The notes under the pieces are model-generated. The model was not told the origin of the DNA and did no database searches. It saw only the letters and a list, made by a program, of their open reading frames with translations. A DNA stretch of 64,000 nucleotides from Roseiarcus sp963737365 (GTDB taxonomy: Bacteria; Pseudomonadota; Alphaproteobacteria; Rhizobiales; Beijerinckiaceae): positions 1-64,000 of the forward strand of contig CAVTSD010000001.1 of the NCBI GenBank assembly GCA_963737365.1, in the 5' to 3' direction. The translations under genes were made by a program, and so were the position numbers. This document shows, in pieces, positions 1-7,820 of this stretch. The first letter of the stretch is position 1; each line of letters begins with the position of its first letter.

Positions 1-897
1 ATGAAGACCGCGGTGGAGACGATCTTCGTCGGTAAGGATCGCCAATACAATCGCCGCTTCCTGCAGATGTGCTCTCATTCACCTTGTCGAACCGGTCGCT
101 TGCACGCCGGCGTCCGGTTGGGAGAAGGGTCAGGTCGAGAACCAGGTGTGCGCGAGCGCTTCTTCACGCCGCGGCTGAGGTTCAAGTCTTACGACGAACT
201 GAATGCCTGGCTCTTGGACAAATGCATTGCCTGGACCAAGGGGCACAGCCATCCCGAGCGGCCCGATCGGACGATCTGGGAAGTGTTCGAGGAGGAGCGG
301 CCCAAGCTCATTCCCTATCGCGGCCGCTTCGACGGGTTCCATGCGCTTCCAGCCTCGGTGTCGAAGACCTGCCTCGTTCGGTTCGACAACAACAAATACT
401 CTGTGAGCGCCAGCGCGGTCGGCCGCCCCGTCGACATTCACGCCTACGCCGAGCGCGTCGTGATCCGCCAGGACGGGCGCATCGTGGCGGAACATCCACG
501 CCGCTATGGGCGCGGCGCAACCGTATACGATCCCTGGCATTACGTGCCGGTTCTGGCGCGCAAGCCCGGCGCTCTGCGCAACGGCGCGCCGTTCAAGGAC
601 TGGGTGTTGCCAACTGCACTGGAGCGGGTGAGGCGCAAGCTGACCGGTTCCAACGACGGCGACCGCCAGATGGTCAAGATCCTCGCTGCGGTGCTGAGCG
701 ACGGGCTGCCCGCGGTGGAAGCCGCCTGCCTTGAGGCGCTGTCCGAGGGCGTCCATTCGGCCGACGTCGTCATCAACATTCTCGCGCGTCAGCGCGATCC
801 AGGGCCAGCGGCGACAATCCTGACGCCTGACGCTTTGCGACTCCGCCACGCACCGATCGCCGACTGCGCCCGCTACGATCAGCTCAGGAACTCCTAA
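1..897 (+). pseudogene. istA: IS21-family transposase IstA, C-terminal part, catalytic segment frameshifted
   Basis: This is the 3' portion of the DDE transposase of an IS21 element; the first ATG of the window is an internal methionine. Family features seen are the stretch ending in RERFFTPRLRF and the C-terminal domain that follows. Between about 79 and 149 the reading frame is wrong. The conserved sequence GWEKGQVENQV is still encoded, but in another frame, because one extra base sits near 79-80 and about seven bases are missing near 148. The two changes compensate, so the ORF stays open but loses the segment that carries the catalytic glutamate in this family (family knowledge). The protein is therefore probably inactive. 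It runs into istB with a 3-base gap. Confidence 0.85.
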
Positions 898-900
898 CCC

Positions 901-1629
901 ATGGAACGAAGCGAAGTCCTCGACATGATGAGCGGCCTCAAGCTCTACGGCATGAGGAGCGCCTACGACGAGACATTGGCCACCGCGCTCAAACGCAAGC
1001 ACGAGCCTCAGCGCTTCGTCGGCGATCTCCTGAAGGCCGAGATCTCAGAGAAACAAGCGCGCTCAATCAAATATCAGCTCACCGTCGCCAAACTGCCGCT
1101 GGCTAAGGACGTCGACGACTTCGCCTTCAAGGAAACGCCGATCAATGAGGCTCTGGTGCGCGATCTGGCCGGCGGCGGCTTCATCGCCCAGCAGCGCAAC
1201 GTCGTCCTCGTCGGGGGAACCGGCACAGGCAAGACGCATCTGGCCATCGCCATCGCGCGCAGTTGCATCCGCGCTGGATCGCGCGGGCGCTTCTTCACCA
1301 CCGTCGATCTCGTCAATCAGCTCGAGGCCGAAAGTCGAGCCGGACGACAGGGACGCGTCGCCGACTATCTCACTCGCCTCGACGTCGTCATCCTCGATGA
1401 ACTCGGCTATCTCCCGTTCGCTCAAGCCGGCGGGCAATTGCTGTTCCATCTCGTCAGCCGGCTTTACGAGCGCACCTCGATCGTCGTCACGACCAACCTC
1501 GCCTTCGGCGAATGGCCCAGCGTGTTCGGCGATCCGAAGATGACCACCGCGCTGCTCGACCGCCTAACTCACCATTGCGACATCGTCGAAACCGGCAATG
1601 AGAGTTGGCGCTTCAAGAACCGCGCCTGA
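901..1629 (+). CDS. istB: IS21-family helper ATPase IstB
   Basis: Complete 242-residue IstB, the AAA+ ATPase that assists IstA in IS21 transposition. The Walker A motif GGTGTGKTH lies near residues 103-111 and the Walker B motif VVILDELGYLPF near residue 161. The C terminus ends in the usual WRFKNR. Length and motif order match the family and no damage is visible. The ATG lies 3 bases after the istA stop, the normal coupled arrangement. Because the neighbouring IstA lacks its catalytic segment, the element could move only with IstA supplied from another copy (inference). Confidence 0.95.
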   Translation: MERSEVLDMMSGLKLYGMRSAYDETLATALKRKHEPQRFVGDLLKAEISEKQARSIKYQLTVAKLPLAKDVDDFAFKETPINEALVRDLAGGGFIAQQRNVVLVGGTGTGKTHLAIAIARSCIRAGSRGRFFTTVDLVNQLEAESRAGRQGRVADYLTRLDVVILDELGYLPFAQAGGQLLFHLVSRLYERTSIVVTTNLAFGEWPSVFGDPKMTTALLDRLTHHCDIVETGNESWRFKNRA

Positions 1630-1782
1630 CTTCACGACAAAGCTCCTCACGATCCGCGCTCGCCCCGGCTGCGCAACCCAAACCAACTCCGCCGGGGCGA
1701 GCGCTACCCGCTGCACCCGTCTCCAAAATGGGGTCAATCTTGGACGCCGATCGAGGGTCAAAGTTCAACGCCGATTGACACC

Positions 1783-2019
1783 GAAGGCGGCGGCGACGAA
1801 CATGGGACCTCGATCGGTCTCGAAAGCAAGGCGCAGCGCACCCGTGAGTTCGCAGCCGAAATGGCGGTGCAGGCCTACGCCCTGCTCGCCGCAGCCCACG
1901 GCGCCATCGACGCGTACAAGGACCTCACCGGCGACGACTGGAAGGCCTACGAAGCCCCGGCCGAAGCCCAGGTCGAGAAGAAGGCCGCCTCCTCCCAGAT
2001 GGGCGCCTTCGCGGGCTGA
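1783..2019 (+). pseudogene. 3' fragment of an unknown gene cut by the IS21 insertion
   Basis: Directly after the IS21 end an open frame continues for about 78 codons to a TGA at 2017-2019. It has the codon use of a real alphaproteobacterial gene and an alanine/glutamate-rich C terminus ending in SSQMGAFAG. It has no start codon of its own and its 5' part is missing, so it is read as the tail of a gene interrupted by the element. It is followed at once by a strong terminator hairpin, which supports a true gene end. I do not recognise the family. Confidence 0.55.
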
Positions 2020-2028
2020 CGCCCCCGA

Positions 2029-2067
2029 GGGGGCGGGGTCCGAAAGGCTCCCGCCCCCTTTCCTTCC
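2029..2067 (+). terminator. Rho-independent terminator after the truncated gene
   Basis: A perfect 9-bp stem pairs gggggcggg (2029-2037) with cccgccccc (2050-2058) around a 12-base loop, followed by tttccttcct. It starts 9 bases after the stop codon at 2019, so it probably ends the transcript of the gene truncated by IS21. Confidence 0.7.
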
Positions 2068-2097
2068 TCAGCGCCGCGCCGCGCGCCTATCCGCCTC

Positions 2098-2424
2098 GGA
2101 AGCAAGCGCGCTGGCGCCCCAGGCAAGCCCAAGCCCGGCAAGATCGCCGTCGACATCGATCGCAAGAACCGTATCCTCGGAAATCTATTCATCCTGCGAG
2201 ACCCCAGCGACAAGGCCGCACGCGCCGACGTCATCGAACGCTTTGCCGTCAAGTATCGCTCCGACCTTGCTTGCGACGGTTCCATGGCCCCGGCAACCCA
2301 GGCCCTCGCCTGAAGGCCGGCGAACGCATCGTTTGCATGTGCTGGTGCTGGCCCAAGCCATGCCACAAACCTCATCTATCGACGAAATCAAGCGACGGTT
2401 CGAACGAGGTCAATCAAATCAGGC
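2098..2424 (+). pseudogene. Decayed DUF4326-like gene
   Basis: One frame reads GNLFILRDPSDKAARADVI and ends at a TGA at 2311. A second frame then reads LKAGERIVCMCWCWPKPCH, and a third continues with DEIKRRFERG. Joined, these resemble DUF4326 proteins (NPF...RDPSD...W/F...CWC.P..CH). At least two frame changes are needed, and no ATG, GTG or TTG start lies in frame upstream before the previous stop. It is therefore called a decayed gene. DUF4326 genes are common on plasmids and phages, which fits the accessory setting. The family assignment comes from pattern memory only. Confidence 0.5.
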
Positions 2425-2464
2425 GAAAGCAGCCGTTGTGCGCCGGATCCTTACACTCCGCCGG

Positions 2465-3166
2465 TCAATTCGGCCTGTTCTTCGTCAAATCCGCGAGCCG
2501 ACAGGCCTCAACGTTCCTTCCATCCGCCGTCCGCACCATCATCGGCTCAACCCAGCAGCGATCGACCGCTTCGAGCACGGCCTGACGCGCCGCACTCTCC
2601 TTCGCACTCCACCATTGCATCGAGGTGCACCCGGCAAAGAACAGCGCCGCGCCGCCAACCGCCCCCCATGCCGCCCGTCTCCATGCGTAAAGACGATGCC
2701 GCTCTTTCTGTTCGAAGGTCAGCCATTGTGGACACCCTTCCACGAGCGCCTTCGACATTCGGGCCTGGATCCCCGCAACAAATTCATCGACCATCTGTTG
2801 GGCGCGCGCGCTTGCCACACCGGCGTCCTCGGTAACGCGATTCGCCATCGCTAAGGCGTTCGAGCCCGCCTCGATCATCCGTTCGATCCGACGCCGATCG
2901 GCTTCGCCTTCTCGACGCGCCCTCTCCAACAACGCCTCAAGATCTCCCAACGCCGCAAGATTGGTCTTACCCGTCTCTTCAATCGCCTTCAGAAGCGCGC
3001 GTATGAACCGGCCTTCCAGCGCATCGACATGCGCGCCCCAGTCGAGCGCTGCCTGCTCGACCCTTGCGATCTCCTCAGCGAGACCAAAGTCACGACGCCC
3101 CACGGGCATCGCTCCCTTGGCGGCCGAGGTCCCCTCAGGAGCGCCCAGCCTTTCCATTGCGCCCAT
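2465..3166 (-). CDS. Coiled-coil membrane protein of unknown function
   Basis: About 233 residues from the ATG at 3164-3166, five bases after the stop of the upstream gene; a longer ORF begins at 3235, inside that gene. The first 150 residues are charged and helical, rich in Glu, Arg and Ala, with a coiled-coil look. One membrane segment, GAVGGAALFFAGC, lies near residue 177. A short C-terminal domain follows with two cysteines (DRCW and VEACRL). I do not recognise the family. Close spacing to the FAN1-like gene suggests the two are co-transcribed. Confidence 0.6.
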   Translation of the reverse strand: MGAMERLGAPEGTSAAKGAMPVGRRDFGLAEEIARVEQAALDWGAHVDALEGRFIRALLKAIEETGKTNLAALGDLEALLERARREGEADRRRIERMIEAGSNALAMANRVTEDAGVASARAQQMVDEFVAGIQARMSKALVEGCPQWLTFEQKERHRLYAWRRAAWGAVGGAALFFAGCTSMQWWSAKESAARQAVLEAVDRCWVEPMMVRTADGRNVEACRLADLTKNRPN

Positions 3167-3170
3167 CGCC

Positions 3171-4064
3171 TCACCCGCCCGTCCCAGTCGCCTGGGCCCG
3201 CATTTCCGGCAACCACTCGGTCGGGATTTCCCCAAATACTCGCGGCAATTCGTCCGTCCACCACTTGCGGACCCTAAGCCGGTCGAAGATCGACAGGCCT
3301 TTCCCGTCCGTCCAGACCTTGCCGTTCATAGCCTCCGCAAAGCTCAAGCCGCGGTCCGTCACTTCCGACATGCAGGCCAGACGCGGCAGGAACACCAGCG
3401 CCGCGCCGCTCCTTACCGCACGCTGGAAGCAGGCGCGCGCTTCGGCCTCGTCGGTGAAGCGCGCGCTCAGGTTTGCGTTCTTGTTGGTGCGGATGATGCC
3501 GAGATGTCGCAACGCGAAATTCTTGAGATCATCCTCTGTCTTCCCGAAATACAGATACAGCATGAACTCGACAGGCTCTGTATCGCCCAGCGCTATGAAT
3601 TCACCCCCGCCGCAATGATCGTGCGCTGTTTGGAAGGCGACGTTTTCGAGAAAATATTTGATCAGCTTCGCCTTGGACCAGGAGGTCCGGATATCAGCAA
3701 GTCCTGCGTCCTTCCCGCCTTTGATCAGGGCCTGTTTTGCGTGGCAGACAATGAAGTGGGCGTAATCGCCTTCGATCAGCGCACGCACCAGATTACAGGT
3801 TCGCAACTCTTCTAGCGCGCCAAGGGCGTCAGCGATCTCGGCATAACGGAATGCGCCGTGACGGAAGACCCGTCCACGCCGGTTGATCATCCGGATCAGA
3901 AGGCACTGCCCGTCTTTTGAGAGCTTCTTGAATGTCTCGACGAATGCGCGATGGCGCTCGGTGAGCACAGGCCCGTAGGCCTCGCTGACGAAAAACAGCA
4001 TCTCGGTGAAATGGTCGTGATAATAATAGACCGGAAGGACTGGCACCTTCATCCGTACCGGCAT
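3171..4064 (-). CDS. FAN1-like protein lacking the VRR-NUC nuclease domain
   Basis: About 297 residues. The N-terminal half matches the winged-helix region of bacterial FAN1/VRR-NUC proteins: YYYHDHFTEML, then the AQCLYVRM-like stretch GQCLLIRMINRRGRVFR, then FRYAEIADAL. Further on, the FALRHLGIIRT and ARFTDEAEA signatures of the same family occur. Full-length bacterial relatives are about 550 residues and end in a VRR-NUC nuclease. Here the protein stops near residue 297 with no nuclease motif, and no nuclease remnant follows; a different gene begins at once. The start chosen is the ATG at 4062-4064, preceded by AGAGAG. A TTG at 4103 and an ATG at 4088 are alternatives. Confidence 0.6.
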   Translation of the reverse strand: MPVRMKVPVLPVYYYHDHFTEMLFFVSEAYGPVLTERHRAFVETFKKLSKDGQCLLIRMINRRGRVFRHGAFRYAEIADALGALEELRTCNLVRALIEGDYAHFIVCHAKQALIKGGKDAGLADIRTSWSKAKLIKYFLENVAFQTAHDHCGGGEFIALGDTEPVEFMLYLYFGKTEDDLKNFALRHLGIIRTNKNANLSARFTDEAEARACFQRAVRSGAALVFLPRLACMSEVTDRGLSFAEAMNGKVWTDGKGLSIFDRLRVRKWWTDELPRVFGEIPTEWLPEMRAQATGTGG

Positions 4065-4248
4065 TTCTAGTCTCTCTTGCGGCGGCATAGACTTTGTTAG
4101 CAATGGATCACGGCGGCTGTCTCGCAGGCATCAGCGTGCCAGTGTCTCGCGGCGACGGAGACGGGAGTGAGTTGATTCGCAATCCTCCAACTGGCAAAAC
4201 TCCCTGTCGATAGACGTTCCTGAAGCCTTGCTCCTCGTCGATCCCTCA

Positions 4249-5186
4249 GAGTCTGTCCGCGAACATCATGTTTGAATGCATAGCTTTCGCAGCATGAGCC
4301 GGATTGAGGCGAGCCGTAGGAATGCGAGGGCCTTTCGGCTGAGACACTCCCAGTCTTTCGCCAATCGGCGACAGCGATTGAGCCACGCGAAAGACCTCTC
4401 AGCAAGCCAGCGCTTTGGTAAAATGACGAACCCTCTGGCGCCGTCGGACCGCTTGACGATTTCAACGTTGACCTGCGCCATTGTGCGCTGCGCCGCCGCC
4501 TGAAACTCCGCCCCTTGGTAGCCGCCGTCCGCGTAGAGCTTAAGCAGGAATGGAAAGGCGCCAAACAGGGTCGCCATCAGCAAGGCGCCACCGTCGCGAT
4601 CCTGAATGTCGGCGCCATGCACGATGGCGTGCATCAGGAGGCCTTGCGTATCGACGAGGATATGCCGCTTCTTGCCTTTGATCTTCTTGCCTGCATCAAA
4701 AGCCATGCGGGTCGATGCAACGGCCCCTTTTTCCGCGGACTTGACGCTCTGGCTGTCAAGGATCGCGGCGGTCGGGCTGGCGTCCCGACCTGCTTGCTCA
4801 CGGCACTTCACATAGAGCGCTTCGTGAAGGCGGTCGAGCGTGCCGTCATAGCTCCATAGATCGAAATAATCATAGAGCGTCGAGCGCGGCGGCAAATCCT
4901 TCGGAATCGCTCGCCACTGGCAGCCCGTGCTCAGAATATACATCAAGCCGTTGACCACTTCGCGTTCGTCGACATGGCGACCGTTGCCGCCGCGTCTGGC
5001 CGGCGGGATCACCGGCGCAACATGAGCCCATTCGGCATCTGTCAGGTCGCTTGGATACCGCAATTTGCTCCGGTCATAGCGCACACGATTTTCGCTCGTC
5101 CACACTGACGACCTCCATAGAATCAGGAAGCGCCCAGTGAATCACAAACAATTCATATCAATCAAATTGTCCCCGGACAGACACTT
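4249..5186 (-). mobile_element. IS5-family insertion sequence, complete
   Basis: A 0.94-kb element with one transposase gene on the minus strand. The ends form an imperfect inverted repeat: gtctgtccgcgaacat at 4251-4266 against the complement of attgtccccggacagac near 5167-5183. The transposase is intact. I see no clear target-site duplication flanking the ends, so the exact borders are uncertain by a few bases. Confidence 0.85.
4266..5105 (-). CDS. IS5-family transposase
   Basis: Intact 279-residue DDE transposase. It has the DUF4096-type N terminus (YPSDLTDAEW) and the VNGLMYILSTGCQWR and LPPRSTLYDYFDLW motifs. The DDE core follows: AILDSQSVKSAEKG for the first aspartate, LYADGGYQG for the second, and the C-terminal ERSFAWLNRCRRLAKDWE block for the glutamate. 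The size is normal for the family. The gene nearly fills the element, and its stop lies within 20 bases of the terminal repeat. The element may be mobile. Confidence 0.95.
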   Translation of the reverse strand: MWTSENRVRYDRSKLRYPSDLTDAEWAHVAPVIPPARRGGNGRHVDEREVVNGLMYILSTGCQWRAIPKDLPPRSTLYDYFDLWSYDGTLDRLHEALYVKCREQAGRDASPTAAILDSQSVKSAEKGAVASTRMAFDAGKKIKGKKRHILVDTQGLLMHAIVHGADIQDRDGGALLMATLFGAFPFLLKLYADGGYQGAEFQAAAQRTMAQVNVEIVKRSDGARGFVILPKRWLAERSFAWLNRCRRLAKDWECLSRKALAFLRLASIRLMLRKLCIQT

Positions 5187-5216
5187 AGGGCATTTTGAGG
5201 AGGCGGGCCTGTATCG

Positions 5217-5827
5217 ATGGCTCTTCCGAACCGAGCTTATCGCACATTGCCTCGTAGAGAGGGGCTGCTTGAAAGCGCTCGCTCCACGCGCGGGCGGAAA
5301 GCAAAGCCGGTTGATAGCGGCGCCCATAACGCAGGTATCAAAAGACGTCGGGATGCCACCACCTTCCGATGCGGCGGGGCTTTCTGTCTCGTCGCCGTCA
5401 TCGACCGGGCGACGCGTAAGGTCCTGGCCTGGCGTTTATCGAACACCATGGAAGCCGACTTCTGCGTCGCCGCGCTGAATGACGCGATGGACGCCCATGG
5501 CAGGCCAGAAATCTTCGACACCGATCAGGGCAGCAGCCAGTTCACCAGCCACGCCTTCACCGGCGCGCTGGCGGACGCGGGCATACCCACTCGATGGACG
5601 GTCGCGGACGCTGGGTGGACAACGTGTTCATCGAACGACTGTGGCGGACGCTCGTTCAAATACAATGCGTGTTCCTGAATGCCTTCGAGACTGGCGGCGA
5701 AGCCCGAACCGGCATCGGTCGCTGGATCGACTTCTACAACCAGCGGCGGCCGTACTCGACGCTGGGCGACAGGACGCCCGACGAGGCCTATGCTATCGAA
5801 ATCCAGCAGACGAATTTGGCGGCCTGA
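5217..5827 (+). pseudogene. IS3-family OrfB transposase remnant with several frameshifts
   Basis: The region encodes the integrase core of an IS3-type OrfB in pieces. CLVAVIDRATRKVLAWRLSNTM and GRPEIFDTDQGS occur in one frame up to about 5590. MDGRGRWVDNVFIERLWR then FETGGEARTGIGRWIDFYNQRRPYSTL occur in another frame to 5827. The usual SLKYECV block is also scrambled near 5655-5675, and an extra serine codon sits in the DQGS-QFTS motif. The N-terminal half is missing. It is dead transposase DNA, abutted on the right by the IS5/IS427 copy at 5829. Confidence 0.85.
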
Positions 5828-5903
5828 CCTAGGCTCAGGACCTATTAATGTTCTTGCGCTGGGTCGGATTGGCTGATTCATAGGCGAGGCGGGAGGCTTC
5901 GCC

Positions 5904-6272
5904 ATGACTGATTTGTTCTTGCTGTCTCGGGCTCAGATGCGTCGGATTGAGCGGTATTTTCCCTTGTCGCACGGGATCGCTCGGGTCGACGACCGGCGGA
6001 TCGTCAGCGCGATTGTATTTGTGATCAAGAACGGGCTTCGCTGGCGCGACGCCCCGCCTGGGTATGGTCCGCACAAGACGATCTACAATCGGTTCATTCG
6101 CTGGAGCCGCTTGGGCGTGTTCAACAAGATTTTCGCAGCCTTGGCGCACAACGGCCGCAAGCCCGAGCGGGTGATGATCGACGCCACGCATCTCAAGGCG
6201 CATCGCACCGCCGCGAGCCTTTTAAAAAAGGGCCTGTTCCCCGACGTATCGGGCGCACCAAAGGCGGCTTGA
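5904..6272 (+). CDS. IS5/IS427 transposase, first reading frame (copy 1)
   Basis: The 122-residue upstream part of a two-frame transposase. It contains the N-terminal DUF4096-type domain (RYFPLSHGIARVDDRR, LRWRDAPPGYGPHKTIYNRF) and the first catalytic aspartate in VMIDATHLKAHR. The frame ends at 6272 after a slip site. An A-AAA-AAG heptamer in the correct register lies at 6224-6230. A -1 shift there gives continuous reading through RRIGRTKGGLNSKLH into the second ORF. The full transposase is therefore probably made by programmed frameshifting, as known in this IS group. Confidence 0.9.
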   Translation: MTDLFLLSRAQMRRIERYFPLSHGIARVDDRRIVSAIVFVIKNGLRWRDAPPGYGPHKTIYNRFIRWSRLGVFNKIFAALAHNGRKPERVMIDATHLKAHRTAASLLKKGLFPDVSGAPKAA

Positions 6273-6658
6273 ACTCCAAGCTGCACGCGCTCTGCGACGG
6301 CAACGGACGTCCGCTCGTCATGCTCTTAAGCGAGGGGCAGATGAGCGATTACAAGGGCGCGGCGTTGATGTGGCCCGCCATGCCGAAAGCCAAGCAACTC
6401 CTGGCCGACAAGGGTTACGACGCCGACTGGTTCCGCGCCGCCCTCGCCAAGCGCGGCGTCGCCGCCTGCATTCCTTCGAAATCCAACCGGAAGGTCGCGA
6501 TCCCCCATGACGCCGTCCTCTACAAACAGCGCCACAAGATCGAGAACATGTTCGGACGGCTCAAAGATTGGCGGCGCATCCACACCCGTTATGACCGCTG
6601 CGCCCATACCTACTTCTCGGCAATCTGCATCGCCGCCGCCGTCATATTCTGGCTGTGA
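6269..6658 (+). CDS. IS5/IS427 transposase, second reading frame (copy 1)
   Basis: The 129-residue downstream part of the transposase. The second catalytic aspartate lies in LLADKGYDADWFR, and the glutamate is in the C-terminal block KQRHKIENMFGRLKDWRRIHTRYDR. It overlaps the first ORF by four bases and is normally translated as a fusion after the -1 slip upstream. The ATG used for coordinates is internal to the fusion. It is complete, with its stop at the terminal repeat. Confidence 0.9.
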   Translation: MNSKLHALCDGNGRPLVMLLSEGQMSDYKGAALMWPAMPKAKQLLADKGYDADWFRAALAKRGVAACIPSKSNRKVAIPHDAVLYKQRHKIENMFGRLKDWRRIHTRYDRCAHTYFSAICIAAAVIFWL

Positions 6659-6785
6659 TCAATGAGTCCTGAGCCTAGCACGACCCACCTTAGCAAAGCC
6701 GCTAACCTGTCTCAGGGAACGGCGCCAGGTCTCCCGCGACGGGGTCAAAGCGGAAACAGCGGCTCTTGATCCCGATGGGCCGGAG

Positions 6786-7691
6786 CTACAACGTCACTTG
6801 AACCAGCCGCTCGCGCAAGCGAGGCACAACAAAGTCGATGAAGGCGCGCATTTTCAATGGGAGGCGGTTCTGTCTGTCGTAGATCAGATGCACGGGTCTC
6901 GGTGACGGCTCGAAGGCTTTGAGCACGATCGCAAGGCGATGGGCGCGCACGAAGTCGGCAACCTGATATGAAACGGCGCGAATGAGTCCAGTTCCAGCAA
7001 GCCCGGCATCGATCGCAGCATCGATCGTATTTACGCTCAGGCGCGCACTGAAGGCAGCGGTCACCTCGGCGCCGCCTGATTCAAAAATCCAGGTGCTAGG
7101 CGTTGACACGCTGTCGAAAGAGATCACGCTGTGCCCTGCCAAGTCCTCCAGCGTCGCAGGTATTCCTCGCGTCGTCAGATAAGCCGGGCTCGCGCACATG
7201 ACGCGCCGCACCGTGCCAAGCCCTGTGGCCATGAGGCTGCTGTCCGGCAGGTCGCCAATGCGAAGTGCTACGTCGACCTGGTCGTCGAGGAAATGCGTCA
7301 CCCGATCCGTCAGAACCAGCTTCACGGCGACGTCGGGGAAGGCTTCCAGGAATCGCGTCACCACCGGCAGCACGTGCAACCGCCCGAACATGATAGGCGC
7401 GGTTACTGCGAGATCGCCCTTGGGCTCGGTATACTCGCCCGCCGCGGTGCGCTCGACCTCGCTCAGTTGTTCGAGAATCGTCCTGGCCCCAGCGACATAA
7501 GAGCGACCGGCTGGCGTTAGCTCCAGTCCCTTTGCCGAACGGATTAGCAGCGTCGCGTTCAGATAGGCTTCGAGTTCCGCCACCTTGCGACTGACGGTAG
7601 CCAGGGGCTGCCGCAGCTTGCGGCTCGCTTTTGAGAGGCTGCCGCTTTCCACCGCTGCAAGCAGCACTGACATCGCATCGAGCCGATCCAA
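6786..7691 (-). CDS. LysR-family transcriptional regulator
   Basis: 301 residues. The N-terminal winged helix (AMSVLLAAVESGSLSKASRKL...LATVSRKVAELE) is followed by a substrate-binding domain starting near residue 90 (GDLAVTAPIMFGRLHVLPVV). The start is a TTG at 7689-7691, and the usual LysR opening MDRLDAMSV supports it. The gene is divergent from the alpha/beta hydrolase at 7821 with 129 bases between, the classic layout for LysR control of a neighbouring catabolic gene. The inducer cannot be predicted. Confidence 0.9.
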   Translation of the reverse strand: MDRLDAMSVLLAAVESGSLSKASRKLRQPLATVSRKVAELEAYLNATLLIRSAKGLELTPAGRSYVAGARTILEQLSEVERTAAGEYTEPKGDLAVTAPIMFGRLHVLPVVTRFLEAFPDVAVKLVLTDRVTHFLDDQVDVALRIGDLPDSSLMATGLGTVRRVMCASPAYLTTRGIPATLEDLAGHSVISFDSVSTPSTWIFESGGAEVTAAFSARLSVNTIDAAIDAGLAGTGLIRAVSYQVADFVRAHRLAIVLKAFEPSPRPVHLIYDRQNRLPLKMRAFIDFVVPRLRERLVQVTL

Positions 7692-7820
7692 GAGGGCTTC
7701 CGTCTGGTGAGAGGTCTCCTTTCGAATTTAGGCTCTGCCGGACGATCGCGGAAGGCCCCAAATTGAGGCAGCGCAGAGGGATGGCGACGGGCCGCCCCAA
7801 TCGAGCCAAGGAGCGCTGCC

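Larger units (their letters stand above)
1..1780 (+). mobile_element. IS21-family insertion sequence, right-hand part
   Basis: The window opens inside an IS21-type element: the 3' part of istA, then istB in the same orientation, then a short tail. The tail contains two related end repeats, gtcaatcttggacgccgat at about 1733-1751 and gtcaaagttcaacgccgat at about 1757-1775. The last ends in tgaca at 1780, as expected for an IS21 right end with multiple terminal repeats. The left end lies outside the window, so the target duplication cannot be checked. The insertion cut an open frame whose 3' end follows at 1783. Confidence 0.85.
5829..6678 (+). mobile_element. IS5-family (IS427 group) element, copy 1
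   Basis: An 850-bp element with two overlapping ORFs. Its ends are inverted repeats: ctaggctcaggacctattaat at 5829-5849 and the complement of atcaatgagtcctgagccta at 6658-6677. Both ends lie in a CTAG context, consistent with a TA or CTAG target preference. A second copy at 17519-18369 is about 99% identical by eye and in the same orientation. Confidence 0.9.

Noticed and set aside
1598..2854. Plus-strand ORF of 418 codons across the IS21 end
   Set aside because: It runs over istB's end, the IS border, a terminator and an opposing gene, with Pro/Ser/Arg-rich sequence.
4249..5186. Target-site duplication around the IS5-family element
   Set aside because: The flanking bases on the two sides do not match convincingly.
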